The translations under genes were made by a program, and so were the position numbers. From contig JAWKUK010000005.1 of assembly GCA_041398605.1 (NCBI GenBank), positions 62,001 to 126,000 on the forward strand: 64,000 nt of DNA, written 5' to 3'. The notes beneath the pieces were generated by a model. That model had not been told where the DNA came from. It made no database searches and saw only the letters and a list, made by a program, of their open reading frames with translations. This document shows, piece by piece, positions 43,131 to 51,148 of this stretch (its first letter is position 1; the number at the start of each line of letters is the position of its first letter). Source of the DNA: JAWKUK01 sp041398605 (lineage in GTDB: Bacteria > Planctomycetota > UBA1135 > GCA-002686595).

Positions 43131-44717
43131 TTAGACCTCAGACCGCTTCTCGTCGCCGTCGTGATAGACGACGCGGTACAGGTCCGTGCGCCGGTCGTTC
43201 CAGTTCTGCACCGTGCCACGCAGCCGGTGGCGTCGTAGCTGTTCGATGTCGACGTCGCGCACGACGAGCGTCTCGATGTTCGGGGTGCACTCCGCGGCGA
43301 CGCCGTCCCGCGCGAAGGGGACGTCATGTGGCGTGAAGATCCCCGATTGCGCGTAGTGGACGTCGGCGTTGTCGACGAACGGCAGGTTCCCCGTGCAGCC
43401 TGATACGACGGCGTACACGTGGTTCTCGATGCAGCGCGCCTGTGCGCATGTTCGGATGCGGAGATAGCCGTCGCGGTCGTTCGTGTTGAACGGCACGAAG
43501 AGGATCTGGGCGCCCTTCGACGCTGCGATCCGCGCTAGCTCCGGGAACTCGATGTCGTAGCAGATCAAGATCGCGATCTTGCCGCGGTCCGTGTCGAACA
43601 CTTCGACCTTGTCGCCCGGCATCACTCCCCACCAGCGTCGCTCTGCCGGTGTGATGTGGATCTTGTACTGTTGGTCGATGCCCCCGTCGCGGTGGAAGAG
43701 GTAGGAGATGTTGTGCAGCTCTTCGCCATCCACGACGAACTGCGAGCCGCCGATGATGTTCACATTGAACTTGATCGCCATCTCCGTGAAGAACTTCAAG
43801 AAGCGTGGCGTCAGCTCTGCGAGCTTGCGTGCCGCGCCCTGTGGGTGAGCGCTCGGCTCCATGAACGAGAGCATCTGCGTCGTGAACAGCTCCGGGAACA
43901 CGACGAAGTCACTCTTGTAGTCTGAGGCCGCGTCAACGAAGAACGCGCACTGTGCCTCGAAGTCCTCGATGCTCTTGACCGGCCGCATCAGGTATTGGAT
44001 GGCGGCGACTCGCACGTTGTGGACGCGCTGGTAGCGGCGCCGCGGGTCCGCCACGTAGTCCAGGTTGGTCCACTCGAGGAACGTCGCGTACCCGCATGAC
44101 GCTGCGTCGCTGGGGAAGTAGTCAGGAATCAGCTGCTTCAGCACGAAGCCGTTCGCTGTCTGGGTCGTCAGGACGAAGTCGTAGATCTGGCCCTCGACCA
44201 CTTTCTCGGCGTACTCGCGGGCGGTCAGGTCGTCCTTGTAGCGGTGGTAGCCCGGGATGCGACCGCCGACGATGCTGCGGGCGATGTTGAAGCGGCGAGC
44301 GAGCTCTCTGCGCGCGCCATAGAGCCGGCGCGCCAGCTTGAGGCCGCGATACTCCGGGTGGACCATGATCTCGATGCCATAGAGCGTGTCGCCCTCTGGG
44401 TCGTGATTGCGGATGTACCCGCCGTCTGCGATCTCTTTCCAGTCGTGCCACGTCGCATAATCTTCGAAGTCCACGATCAGGCTCGAGGCAGAGGCGACGA
44501 CGCGGCCTTCGTAGTCCACGACCAGCTGCCCCTCTGGGAACATGCGCAGCTGGCTCTCGATCTGATCCTTGATCCAAGGCTGCATGGTCGGGAAGCAGCG
44601 CTGCTGCATCTCGATCAGCTGATCGAAGTCCTCGATGGCGAGCGGGCGGATGTTCAGCGCGCGCTCGAAGTCTTCGATGCGGATGTTCTTGTGGGGCGTC
44701 GGCTTCTTGCTGGGCAT
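43131..44717 (-). CDS. GNAT acetyltransferase fused to nitrilase-family amidohydrolase
   Basis: 528 residues; AGGA about 7 nt ahead of ATG 44717 supports the start. Residues about 20-200 are a GNAT domain (IRPLAIEDFDQLIEMQQRCFP, YGIEIMVHPEYRGLKLARRLYGARRELA with the acetyl-CoA-binding RGLKLARRL loop). Residues about 233-510 are a carbon-nitrogen hydrolase with the full triad: Glu276 (FPELF), Lys352 (QQYKIHITPAERRWW) and Cys386 (ILICYDIEFPE). This fused form is found in many bacteria and yeasts; the physiological amide is unknown. No signal peptide, so cytoplasmic. It shares direction with the SpmAB-like gene beyond it, with 144 bp between. Confidence 0.9.
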   Translation of the reverse strand: MPSKKPTPHKNIRIEDFERALNIRPLAIEDFDQLIEMQQRCFPTMQPWIKDQIESQLRMFPEGQLVVDYEGRVVASASSLIVDFEDYATWHDWKEIADGGYIRNHDPEGDTLYGIEIMVHPEYRGLKLARRLYGARRELARRFNIARSIVGGRIPGYHRYKDDLTAREYAEKVVEGQIYDFVLTTQTANGFVLKQLIPDYFPSDAASCGYATFLEWTNLDYVADPRRRYQRVHNVRVAAIQYLMRPVKSIEDFEAQCAFFVDAASDYKSDFVVFPELFTTQMLSFMEPSAHPQGAARKLAELTPRFLKFFTEMAIKFNVNIIGGSQFVVDGEELHNISYLFHRDGGIDQQYKIHITPAERRWWGVMPGDKVEVFDTDRGKIAILICYDIEFPELARIAASKGAQILFVPFNTNDRDGYLRIRTCAQARCIENHVYAVVSGCTGNLPFVDNADVHYAQSGIFTPHDVPFARDGVAAECTPNIETLVVRDVDIEQLRRHRLRGTVQNWNDRRTDLYRVVYHDGDEKRSEV

Positions 44718-44861
44718 CGAGGTTCCTGAGGGCGTCGGAGAGCCCCGTGAGCGTGGTGTGGGACCCGGAGAGGCGCAAGGCGAATGCTGTGAATCCCGCA
44801 GACTGGCGCGTCATACGGGGCGCGGCTGCGGCGCCGCCAGCGCCGTGGCGGAACGAGCGCG

Positions 44862-46094
44862 TCAGCGAAAGAAGATGTAGGCGATGATGACGCCCGCTAC
44901 TAGCGCTGCAAAATCTGCGATCAACCCGCACGGCACCGCGTGCCGCGTACGACGCACGCCGACCGATCCAAAGTAGACGGCGATGATGTAGAAGGTCGTG
45001 TCGGTTGCCCCTTGAAAGGTGCACGCCAAGCGCCCAACAAACGAGTCAGCGCCGTGGGTCGTCATCGCGTCGACCATCATCCCGCGGGCGCCGCTGCCTG
45101 AGAGCGGCTTCATGAGCGCGGTGGGCAGCGCTTCGATGAAGTCGGTGGGGAGGCCAACCCGGCTGGCGCTCCAGCGCGCGACGGCGACGACGGCATCCAT
45201 CGCGCCCGAGGCGCGGAAGACACCGATGGCGACCAGGATCGCGACGAGGTACGGCACGATCTTGACGACGACCTCGAAGCCCTCCTTGGCGCCCTCGATG
45301 AACGCGTCGTAGACGTTCACTCGTCGCAGGGTGGCGAGCGCCAAGAAGCCTACGATGATCGAGAACAGCGTGACGTTCGCGATCGTCGTGGAGAGGAGCT
45401 CGACCTGCTCCTTTGGCAAGCGTGTGAAGACCGCGATGAGGCCGGCCACGAGCGCGCCCAGGCCGGCGAGCCAGCCGAGGATCACCCGATCAAGGAGCGG
45501 AATGCGCTGCGCGAGCGCCACGGCGACGATGCCCGTGACCGTCGAGAAGAAGGTCGTCAGGAGGATCGGCAGGAACACGTCCGCCGGGTTCGCTGCCCCG
45601 AGCTCGGCGCGGTAGACCATGATGCTGATCGGGATGAGCGTCAGCCCCGATGTGTTCAGCACGAGGAACATGATCTGCGCGTTGGAGGCGCGGTCCTTGA
45701 CCGGGTTCAGCTCCTGTAGCTGCTGCATCGCCTTGAGCCCGAGCGGCGTCGCGGCGTTGTCGAGGCCGAGCATGTTGGCGGCGAAGTTCATCACCATCGA
45801 CCCGTAGACGGGGTGGTCGCGCGGCAGCTCGGGAAAGAGGCGCCGGAAGAACGGGCGGACGACCCAGCCGAGCGCATCGATGGCGCCGCCGCGCTCGCCG
45901 ACCTTCATGATCCCGAGCCAGAGCGTCAGGACCCCGACGAGCCCGAGGCAGATGTCGAAGGACGTCTTCGCCATGTCGAACGTCGCAGCGATGACGTCGG
46001 TGAACACACCGTAGTCGCCGAGCACGATCAGCTTGTAGAGGGCGACGACGAAGGCGACGAAGAAGAAGCCGACCCAGATGACGTTCAGGACCAT
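44862..46094 (-). CDS. SpmA-SpmB fusion, nucleoside-recognition membrane protein
   Basis: 410 residues, with about ten hydrophobic segments. The N-terminal half matches the SpmA type (FDICLGLVGVLTLWLGIMKVGERGG, LFPELPRDHPVYGSMVMNFAANMLGLDNAATPLGLKAM, MFLVLNTSGLTLIPISIMVYRAE). The C-terminal half matches SpmB (EGFEVVVKIVPYLVAILVAIGVFRASGAM, PTALMKPLSGSGARGMMVDAM, GRLACTFQGATDTTFYIIAVYFGSVGVRRTRHA). In Bacillus these are two genes for spore core dehydration; single fused forms occur in many non-sporing Gram-negatives and probably transport a small solute. The GSGARGMM and TTFY motifs are intact. Confidence 0.9.
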   Translation of the reverse strand: MVLNVIWVGFFFVAFVVALYKLIVLGDYGVFTDVIAATFDMAKTSFDICLGLVGVLTLWLGIMKVGERGGAIDALGWVVRPFFRRLFPELPRDHPVYGSMVMNFAANMLGLDNAATPLGLKAMQQLQELNPVKDRASNAQIMFLVLNTSGLTLIPISIMVYRAELGAANPADVFLPILLTTFFSTVTGIVAVALAQRIPLLDRVILGWLAGLGALVAGLIAVFTRLPKEQVELLSTTIANVTLFSIIVGFLALATLRRVNVYDAFIEGAKEGFEVVVKIVPYLVAILVAIGVFRASGAMDAVVAVARWSASRVGLPTDFIEALPTALMKPLSGSGARGMMVDAMTTHGADSFVGRLACTFQGATDTTFYIIAVYFGSVGVRRTRHAVPCGLIADFAALVAGVIIAYIFFR

Positions 46095-46121
46095 GGTTTG
46101 TTCTATGGCGCGCGCCGCTGC

Positions 46122-47084
46122 TCAGCCGCGCGCACACGGCTCCAACAGCTCGAGCGTCGCGGGCGCGCCGATCGCCGGCACGCTGAGGCGCGCGCGGCCG
46201 CCGAACGGCACCGTCCAAGCGCCGGGGAGGTGCCCGATTGGGAACCCGCGCGCCACCGGGATGCGCAAGCCTGCGAGGCGCTCTTCGAGCACGCTGACCA
46301 TGCCTGGGTGCTCGCTCGCGAGGGGCGTGTCCGGCACGTGGAAGTCTCCCAGGACGACCCCGGCTGCACGCGCGACGGCGCCCGTCTGCAGCAACTGGGT
46401 CAGCATGCGATCGACGCGATAAGGCGGTTCGCCGGTGTCCTCGAGGAACAGGAGCGCGCCCCGCGTGTCGACCTCCCAGCGCGTGCCGATCAGGCTCTGG
46501 ACGAGCGCCAAGTTGCCGCCGACGAGGGGCCCCTCGGCCACCCCCTGGCAGACTCCTCGCGCGCCGTCGGCGGCGGGCAGGGCCAGGGCTTCGCTCGTGT
46601 TGCTCAAGAGCTGCGCCTGCAGGCGCCAGCCGCCCTCGCCAGCGTCCATCCCATCTGCCGTCGCCAACATGGGGCCATGAAAACTGACCAAGCCAACGTC
46701 GGCATAGGCCGCCGCCAAGAGCGCTGTGATGTCGCTGTAGCCCAAGATGGGCTTCGGGTCGGAGGCGAGCGGCGAGAGGTCGAGGTCGGGCAAGAGGCGC
46801 GCCGCGCCATAGCCGCCTCTGGCGCAAACGATGGCGCGGTAGCGCGGGTCACGGATCGCGGCCTGCAGGTCGCCGAGGCGTTGGGCGTCGGTCGCGGCCA
46901 CCGGGCAGCCCTCGGGCCAAGCGAGCCGACCACGCGCGTATGGCATGAGCGTTGGGACCCACCCGAGGGCCCGGAAGCGCTCGAGGCCGCGCGCGAGCGC
47001 CGCCTCGTCACGAACGCCGCTCGCCGGCGTGATGACCGCGACCTCGTCGCCGGCCTGGAGCGCCTTAGGGAAGCGTCGTTCCAT
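46122..47084 (-). CDS. ldcA: LD-carboxypeptidase (peptidase S66)
   Basis: 320 residues from ATG 47084; ATGs at 47111 and 47153 are possible but add non-conserved residues. Catalytic set of the MccF/LdcA family: nucleophile Ser117 in GYSDIT, Glu215 in FLEDTGEPPY and His286 in GFPIGH. CARGGYGAARLL and VGGNLALVQSLIGT are the usual signature blocks. It hydrolyses the L,D-bond of cytoplasmic murein tetrapeptides in recycling (the LdcA role) or detoxifies peptidyl nucleotides (the MccF role); the former is favoured by the divergent DacB gene only 95 bp away. No signal peptide. Confidence 0.88.
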   Translation of the reverse strand: MERRFPKALQAGDEVAVITPASGVRDEAALARGLERFRALGWVPTLMPYARGRLAWPEGCPVAATDAQRLGDLQAAIRDPRYRAIVCARGGYGAARLLPDLDLSPLASDPKPILGYSDITALLAAAYADVGLVSFHGPMLATADGMDAGEGGWRLQAQLLSNTSEALALPAADGARGVCQGVAEGPLVGGNLALVQSLIGTRWEVDTRGALLFLEDTGEPPYRVDRMLTQLLQTGAVARAAGVVLGDFHVPDTPLASEHPGMVSVLEERLAGLRIPVARGFPIGHLPGAWTVPFGGRARLSVPAIGAPATLELLEPCARG

Positions 47085-47179
47085 GCGCGGGCATCGTAGC
47101 AGCTCGGCCATCAGCCCAGTCCGGCCGCGCGGAGGCGGGGGCAGGCACAGCACCAGCGGCCCGCGGTACCCTCTCCGGG

Positions 47180-48574
47180 ATGCAACGGACCCTCACCTCC
47201 CTGGTCATCCTGGCTGCCGTCGGTTGCGCGGGGCCAGGCACCAAGCGCACCGACTCGGAGCTCCTGCCCCCGCGTGATGAGCGCGTGGTCCAGGTCGCGG
47301 CGCTCGTCGTGGACCTCGAGACCGGGGAGACGCTCCTCGCGCGTGATCCAAAGCGCTTGCTGCGCCCCGCGTCGACGATGAAGGTGCTGACGACCGCAGC
47401 GATCTGTCGGCGGGCGCCCGATGCGGCGCTCGAGACGGAGCTCGTCGCTGAAGCCGCGCCAGCGGACGGCGTCGTGTTGTTCGGCAGCGGGGACCCGTTC
47501 CTGTCGACGGATGAGGTCCGCGCGCTCGCGCAGACCCTGAGCTCGTTTGGGGCGCAGCGCGTCGAGCGTGTGCGCGTCGTAGACCCGCTGCGAGGCGCGC
47601 CCCGCTTTGGCGAGGGCTGGATGTGGGACGACGAGCCCGACACGTTCATGCCTGCGATCTCGGGCGCGCCGGTCGATGGCGGGTGCGTCACGGTGGAGGT
47701 CGAGGGCACGACAGCGGGCAGCGTCGCGCGCCTCGTGCCCGTCGCTGGCGGGTTGCAAGTGAACGTCGTGGAGCGCCCCGGCCGCGCCGAGGTCACACGG
47801 GGCCGCTACACCGACGCTGGAATCGTGACGGCGACAGGTCACGTGCCCGTCGGCGATACGGTCACGCGGCGCTTGAGCGTCCCCGATCCGGCGGACTACA
47901 CGGCCTGGGTCGTGGCGGACGCGTTGCGCCGCGCGGGCGCCCTCGCCGACTCCGCCGCCGTCGAGGTCGAGGCTCCCTCCGCCGCCACGAGCCAGGCCCT
48001 GCAGGCCGCGCCCCACGCAGCGAGCTTCCTGCGGCCGATGGCCGAGATCGTCGCGCGCACCAACAAGGACAGCGACAACCTGGGCGCGGAGCTCCTCTTG
48101 CGCTTGCTCGGCACATTCGCGGGCGAGGGGGCACCGTTGGGTCCAGGCTCGCTCGCGGACGGCCTCGCCGCGCTGGACGCGGACGTGCGCGCGCTCGGCC
48201 TCGACCCGGCGGGGTATCGCATCGCCGACGGGTCTGGCGTCTCGCACTACACACTGATCAGCGCCGAGTTGCTCGTCAAGACGCTCGAGTCGATGTACCA
48301 CGAGGGCGGCCGGAGCTTCGAGGTGTTCGAGCGCAGCCTGCCCGTCGCAGGCGTCGACGGGACCCTCGCAAGTCGCATGCGCGGCACCCCGGCCGAGGGC
48401 CGCGTGCACGCCAAGACCGGCACGATCTCCGGCGTCAGCAACCTCGCGGGCTACGTGACCACAGCGAGCGGTCGGCGGCTGGCCTTTGCGCTCCTCGTCC
48501 AGAACTTCGTCGGCTCCGCGCGTCCGTGGCGCGACCTCCAGGACGCGTTCTGCGTCCGGCTCGCCGAGCTCTGA
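47180..48574 (+). CDS. dacB: D-alanyl-D-alanine carboxypeptidase/endopeptidase (PBP4, S13)
   Basis: 464 residues. N-terminal lipobox LAAVGC (Cys16) predicts a lipoprotein, a plausible way to hold PBP4 at the envelope. The three class C PBP motifs are in place: S65-TMK68, S298-DN300 and K412-TG. The inserted domains between motifs one and two (about 90-280) are of S13 type (LFGSGDPFLSTDEVRALAQ, WDDEPDTFMPAISGAPVDGG). It should trim D-Ala from, and cut D,D-crosslinks in, periplasmic peptidoglycan. Divergently transcribed from ldcA with a 95-bp shared promoter region, so the two may be co-regulated. Confidence 0.9.
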   Translation: MQRTLTSLVILAAVGCAGPGTKRTDSELLPPRDERVVQVAALVVDLETGETLLARDPKRLLRPASTMKVLTTAAICRRAPDAALETELVAEAAPADGVVLFGSGDPFLSTDEVRALAQTLSSFGAQRVERVRVVDPLRGAPRFGEGWMWDDEPDTFMPAISGAPVDGGCVTVEVEGTTAGSVARLVPVAGGLQVNVVERPGRAEVTRGRYTDAGIVTATGHVPVGDTVTRRLSVPDPADYTAWVVADALRRAGALADSAAVEVEAPSAATSQALQAAPHAASFLRPMAEIVARTNKDSDNLGAELLLRLLGTFAGEGAPLGPGSLADGLAALDADVRALGLDPAGYRIADGSGVSHYTLISAELLVKTLESMYHEGGRSFEVFERSLPVAGVDGTLASRMRGTPAEGRVHAKTGTISGVSNLAGYVTTASGRRLAFALLVQNFVGSARPWRDLQDAFCVRLAEL

Positions 48575-48742
48575 GGCGCGCTTGAGGGCGGGGGCCGCGG
48601 CGGCGCTGCGCGAGCATGCGGTGCTCGAGCGGGTACACTGCGCCCCCGCCGAAGGCGGCTCGAGTGTGCTGCTCGCCGGCGCGGATCGCGCCTCGCGTGT
48701 TGAGGGCCACCCTCGAGCGGCCCCAGCGACAATGAGCGCCCT

Positions 48743-49213
48743 ATGACTGTCGATCTCGAGCTCCGCACCTGCCTCTGGTTCCACTCCGATGGGGAAGCTG
48801 CCGCGCACTTCTACACCTCGCTGATTCCCAGCTCGTCCGTGACGAGGGTCTTCCGCTCGGCCCCGGACGCGCCGGCGTTGATCATCGACTTCACGCTCGC
48901 GGGTGTGCCGTACCAGATCCTCAACGGCGGGCCGCAGTACACCCTGACCGAAGCGGCGTCGATCTCCGTGACGACGCCAGATCAAGCGGAGACGGATCGC
49001 TTGTGGGACGCCTTGACCGCCGATGGCGGCCGCCCGAGCCGGTGTGGCTGGCTCGTCGATCGGTTCGGCGTCTCATGGCAGATCGTGCCGGCCGTGCTCG
49101 GGCGCATCCTCGGGGACCCGGACCGTGCAGCCGCGGGGCGCGCCATGCAGGCGATGCTCCAGATGGCCAAGCTCGACGTCGCGCAGCTCGAGGCCGCGTT
49201 CCGCGGGGAGTGA
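48743..49213 (+). CDS. VOC family protein, PhnB-like
   Basis: 156 residues. The opening LRTCLWFHSDGEAAAHFYTSLIPSSSVTRVFR and central VPYQILNGGPQYTLTEAASISVTT blocks, then CGWLVDRFGVSWQIVPAVLGRIL and the helical GRAMQAMLQMAKLDVAQLEAAF, are the hallmark of the PhnB/'3-demethylubiquinone methyltransferase-like' glyoxalase-fold group. These are cytoplasmic dimers of unknown chemistry, sometimes metal-binding; the usual metal ligands are not obvious here. Often annotated as DNA-binding or methyltransferase proteins, which this sequence does not support. Confidence 0.87.
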   Translation: MTVDLELRTCLWFHSDGEAAAHFYTSLIPSSSVTRVFRSAPDAPALIIDFTLAGVPYQILNGGPQYTLTEAASISVTTPDQAETDRLWDALTADGGRPSRCGWLVDRFGVSWQIVPAVLGRILGDPDRAAAGRAMQAMLQMAKLDVAQLEAAFRGE

Positions 49214-49222
49214 CGCCGAGCT

Positions 49223-49261
49223 CCGACGTTGGGGCCCGACGTTGGGGCCCGACGTTGGGGC
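49223..49261. repeat. 13-bp tandem repeat, three copies
   Basis: CCGACGTTGGGGC occurs perfectly at 49223, 49236 and 49249, right after the VOC gene. Confidence 0.9.
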
Positions 49262-49407
49262 CCCGCGCAGCGATCCCGCGGCCAGCGCCGGCTTCAGGAC
49301 GCGGCAAACCCTGACGCTCGGGGCGCCCAGCTGACCGTGACGTTTGGCACCATGGTCCCCCCGGGAGCCGCGTCGCCAAGCTGCGCGAGGCCCGCGCCCA
49401 CGCCCGC

Positions 49408-51033
49408 ATGTCGCCCCATTCGCACGCGCCCTCCTCGCCGCCGCTGTGGCGCCGCAGCCTCGCCCCGCTGGTCGTCTTCTTCGTCTTTCTGGTGAGCCAC
49501 CTCGACCGGCTCTACCTCTACGGAGATGACATCAACAACCTGAGCCCAGGCCGGCCGTTCCCTCTGCCTGACTACGGCCACTACATCGGCGGACGGGTCG
49601 TCGACAGCTTCTTCAACGGCTTCGCGTTTCAAACGTTCGAGACGTTCCTCGCGCCGCTGTTGGGCCTCACGCACATCATCGATGTCCACTCGGCCCACGC
49701 GACCTTCATGTTCGCGTTGGTGACGACGGCGCTCGCGTGGGTCCTCTTCGCCTACGTGCGCCTCTTCGTCGCGCTCGACGGCTGGATGTTCATCCCGTTT
49801 GCGCTGTGCGCCCAGGTGTTCGTGCTCGGGCCCATCGAGCTCGATGCTGTGACAGGCATCTCCGCATACACGGTGCCGCTCGTGCTCAGCCTGCTGCTGT
49901 TGCTGCCGCTCGTGCGCCTCGCCGTGTTCGGCGAGGACGCCCTCGCAGCGGCGCCGCCCTGGACCCGGACGATCGGCGTCGGGCTCCTCACATACCTCGT
50001 CGCGTTCTCGCTGACCAACGTCGAGCTGTTCACAGCCCTCGCGGTCGCGGGGACGGGGCTCGTCGTGCTCTTCACACGCGCGCGCGCAGCGGGGCGCGGA
50101 TTCGGGGCCCGCGCCCTGTGGGCTGCGTACCGCGAGCTGCCCGGGTGGACTCAGCTCGTCGGTTGCCTCTTGCCGCTCTTGATCGGGGTCGCCGTGTTCT
50201 TCGACGTGACGAGCGGCCGCTTCCTTGACGAACAACAGCGCGCCTTCGGGGCCGAGTCCTTCGCGGGGCCGAGCCTTTGGCGCGGGCTGAACGCGCTGCC
50301 ATTGTCGAGCGGTCCAGTGCTCGATTTCATCGCCAAGCTCACGCTGGCAGCGGGCGCGCTCTTGTGGGTTATCCGCCTGCGGCGCGGTGAGCCCGGCGCC
50401 CGTCGCTTCGCGCTCTTGGGGGCGATCTTGGCGCCGATTTGCCTCATGTACGCGCTCTTCTTGCAGCGCGTTTCACAGATGGGGGGCAAAGACTATTTCG
50501 CGAAGGACGGGCTCAATACGTACCTGGTGATCGTCGCGATGTTGCCCGTCGTCGGCGGGCTGTTCGCCCTCGCCCGAGCGCGCTTGTCGTCCATCCCGGC
50601 CGCCTTCCTGATCTTCGTCGTCGCGTTCACGGGGCTGCGACAGCTCGAGCAGACCCCGACACGCGAGGTCACGAAGGCGGAGATGAAGGGGCTCTTCGAC
50701 TCGCTCTACATGAGCTACTGCTACGGCGAGCCGCGTGTGCCGATCGTGTTGCGGCACGGCCAGCTCGGTTGGCCCTATGCGCCTGACGGTGAAGGCTGGT
50801 ACCTCGATACGTTCTGGAAGGTGTTCCGCGAGCACGTCATCGGGTATGGGGGCGCGGTCGACGACGGCTATCAGCCGACCTTCGAGCTCGTGCCGACCGT
50901 CGAGGCGCTCTATGAGCGCGTCGCGGCGATGCAGCGCGCGCGACCCCTCTTGCGGGTCGGCGCCGAGCGCTCGCCGTATTGGATCGACGCTCATGAGCGC
51001 CTCGAGCGGCTCGGGCGCGGCGCTCAGCGCTGA
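49408..51033 (+). CDS. Polytopic membrane protein, GT-C glycosyltransferase-like
   Basis: 541 residues with about ten predicted membrane helices (for example LAPLVVFFVFLVSHL, FALVTTALAWVLFAYVRLFVAL, VPLVLSLLLLLPLVRLAV, LLTYLVAFSLTNVELFTALAV, LLPLLIGVAVFFDV, LIFVVAFTGL). The first extracytoplasmic loop starts YLYGDDINNL; an acidic pair here is the catalytic feature of GT-C enzymes such as ArnT, PMT and DUF6056-type proteins. The last 150 residues are soluble (LRHGQLGWPYAPDGEGWYLDTFWKVFREHV). It may use a lipid-linked sugar, but the family link is weak. It stands alone, so the acceptor is unknown. Confidence 0.55.
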   Translation: MSPHSHAPSSPPLWRRSLAPLVVFFVFLVSHLDRLYLYGDDINNLSPGRPFPLPDYGHYIGGRVVDSFFNGFAFQTFETFLAPLLGLTHIIDVHSAHATFMFALVTTALAWVLFAYVRLFVALDGWMFIPFALCAQVFVLGPIELDAVTGISAYTVPLVLSLLLLLPLVRLAVFGEDALAAAPPWTRTIGVGLLTYLVAFSLTNVELFTALAVAGTGLVVLFTRARAAGRGFGARALWAAYRELPGWTQLVGCLLPLLIGVAVFFDVTSGRFLDEQQRAFGAESFAGPSLWRGLNALPLSSGPVLDFIAKLTLAAGALLWVIRLRRGEPGARRFALLGAILAPICLMYALFLQRVSQMGGKDYFAKDGLNTYLVIVAMLPVVGGLFALARARLSSIPAAFLIFVVAFTGLRQLEQTPTREVTKAEMKGLFDSLYMSYCYGEPRVPIVLRHGQLGWPYAPDGEGWYLDTFWKVFREHVIGYGGAVDDGYQPTFELVPTVEALYERVAAMQRARPLLRVGAERSPYWIDAHERLERLGRGAQR

Positions 51034-51148
51034 AGCCGATGCGTCAGCTTGCGGTAAAGAGTCTGACGGCCCGCAGCGAGGTGTGACCTCGGGTCTAGCG
51101 TAGGCTAGCTCCAGGGACCCTCAGGCTCTCCGCTTACGCGCTTATCCC

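Noticed and set aside
48743..49213. Ubiquinone methyltransferase
   Set aside because: The old family name is misleading; no SAM-binding motif exists, and the fold is the VOC/PhnB type.
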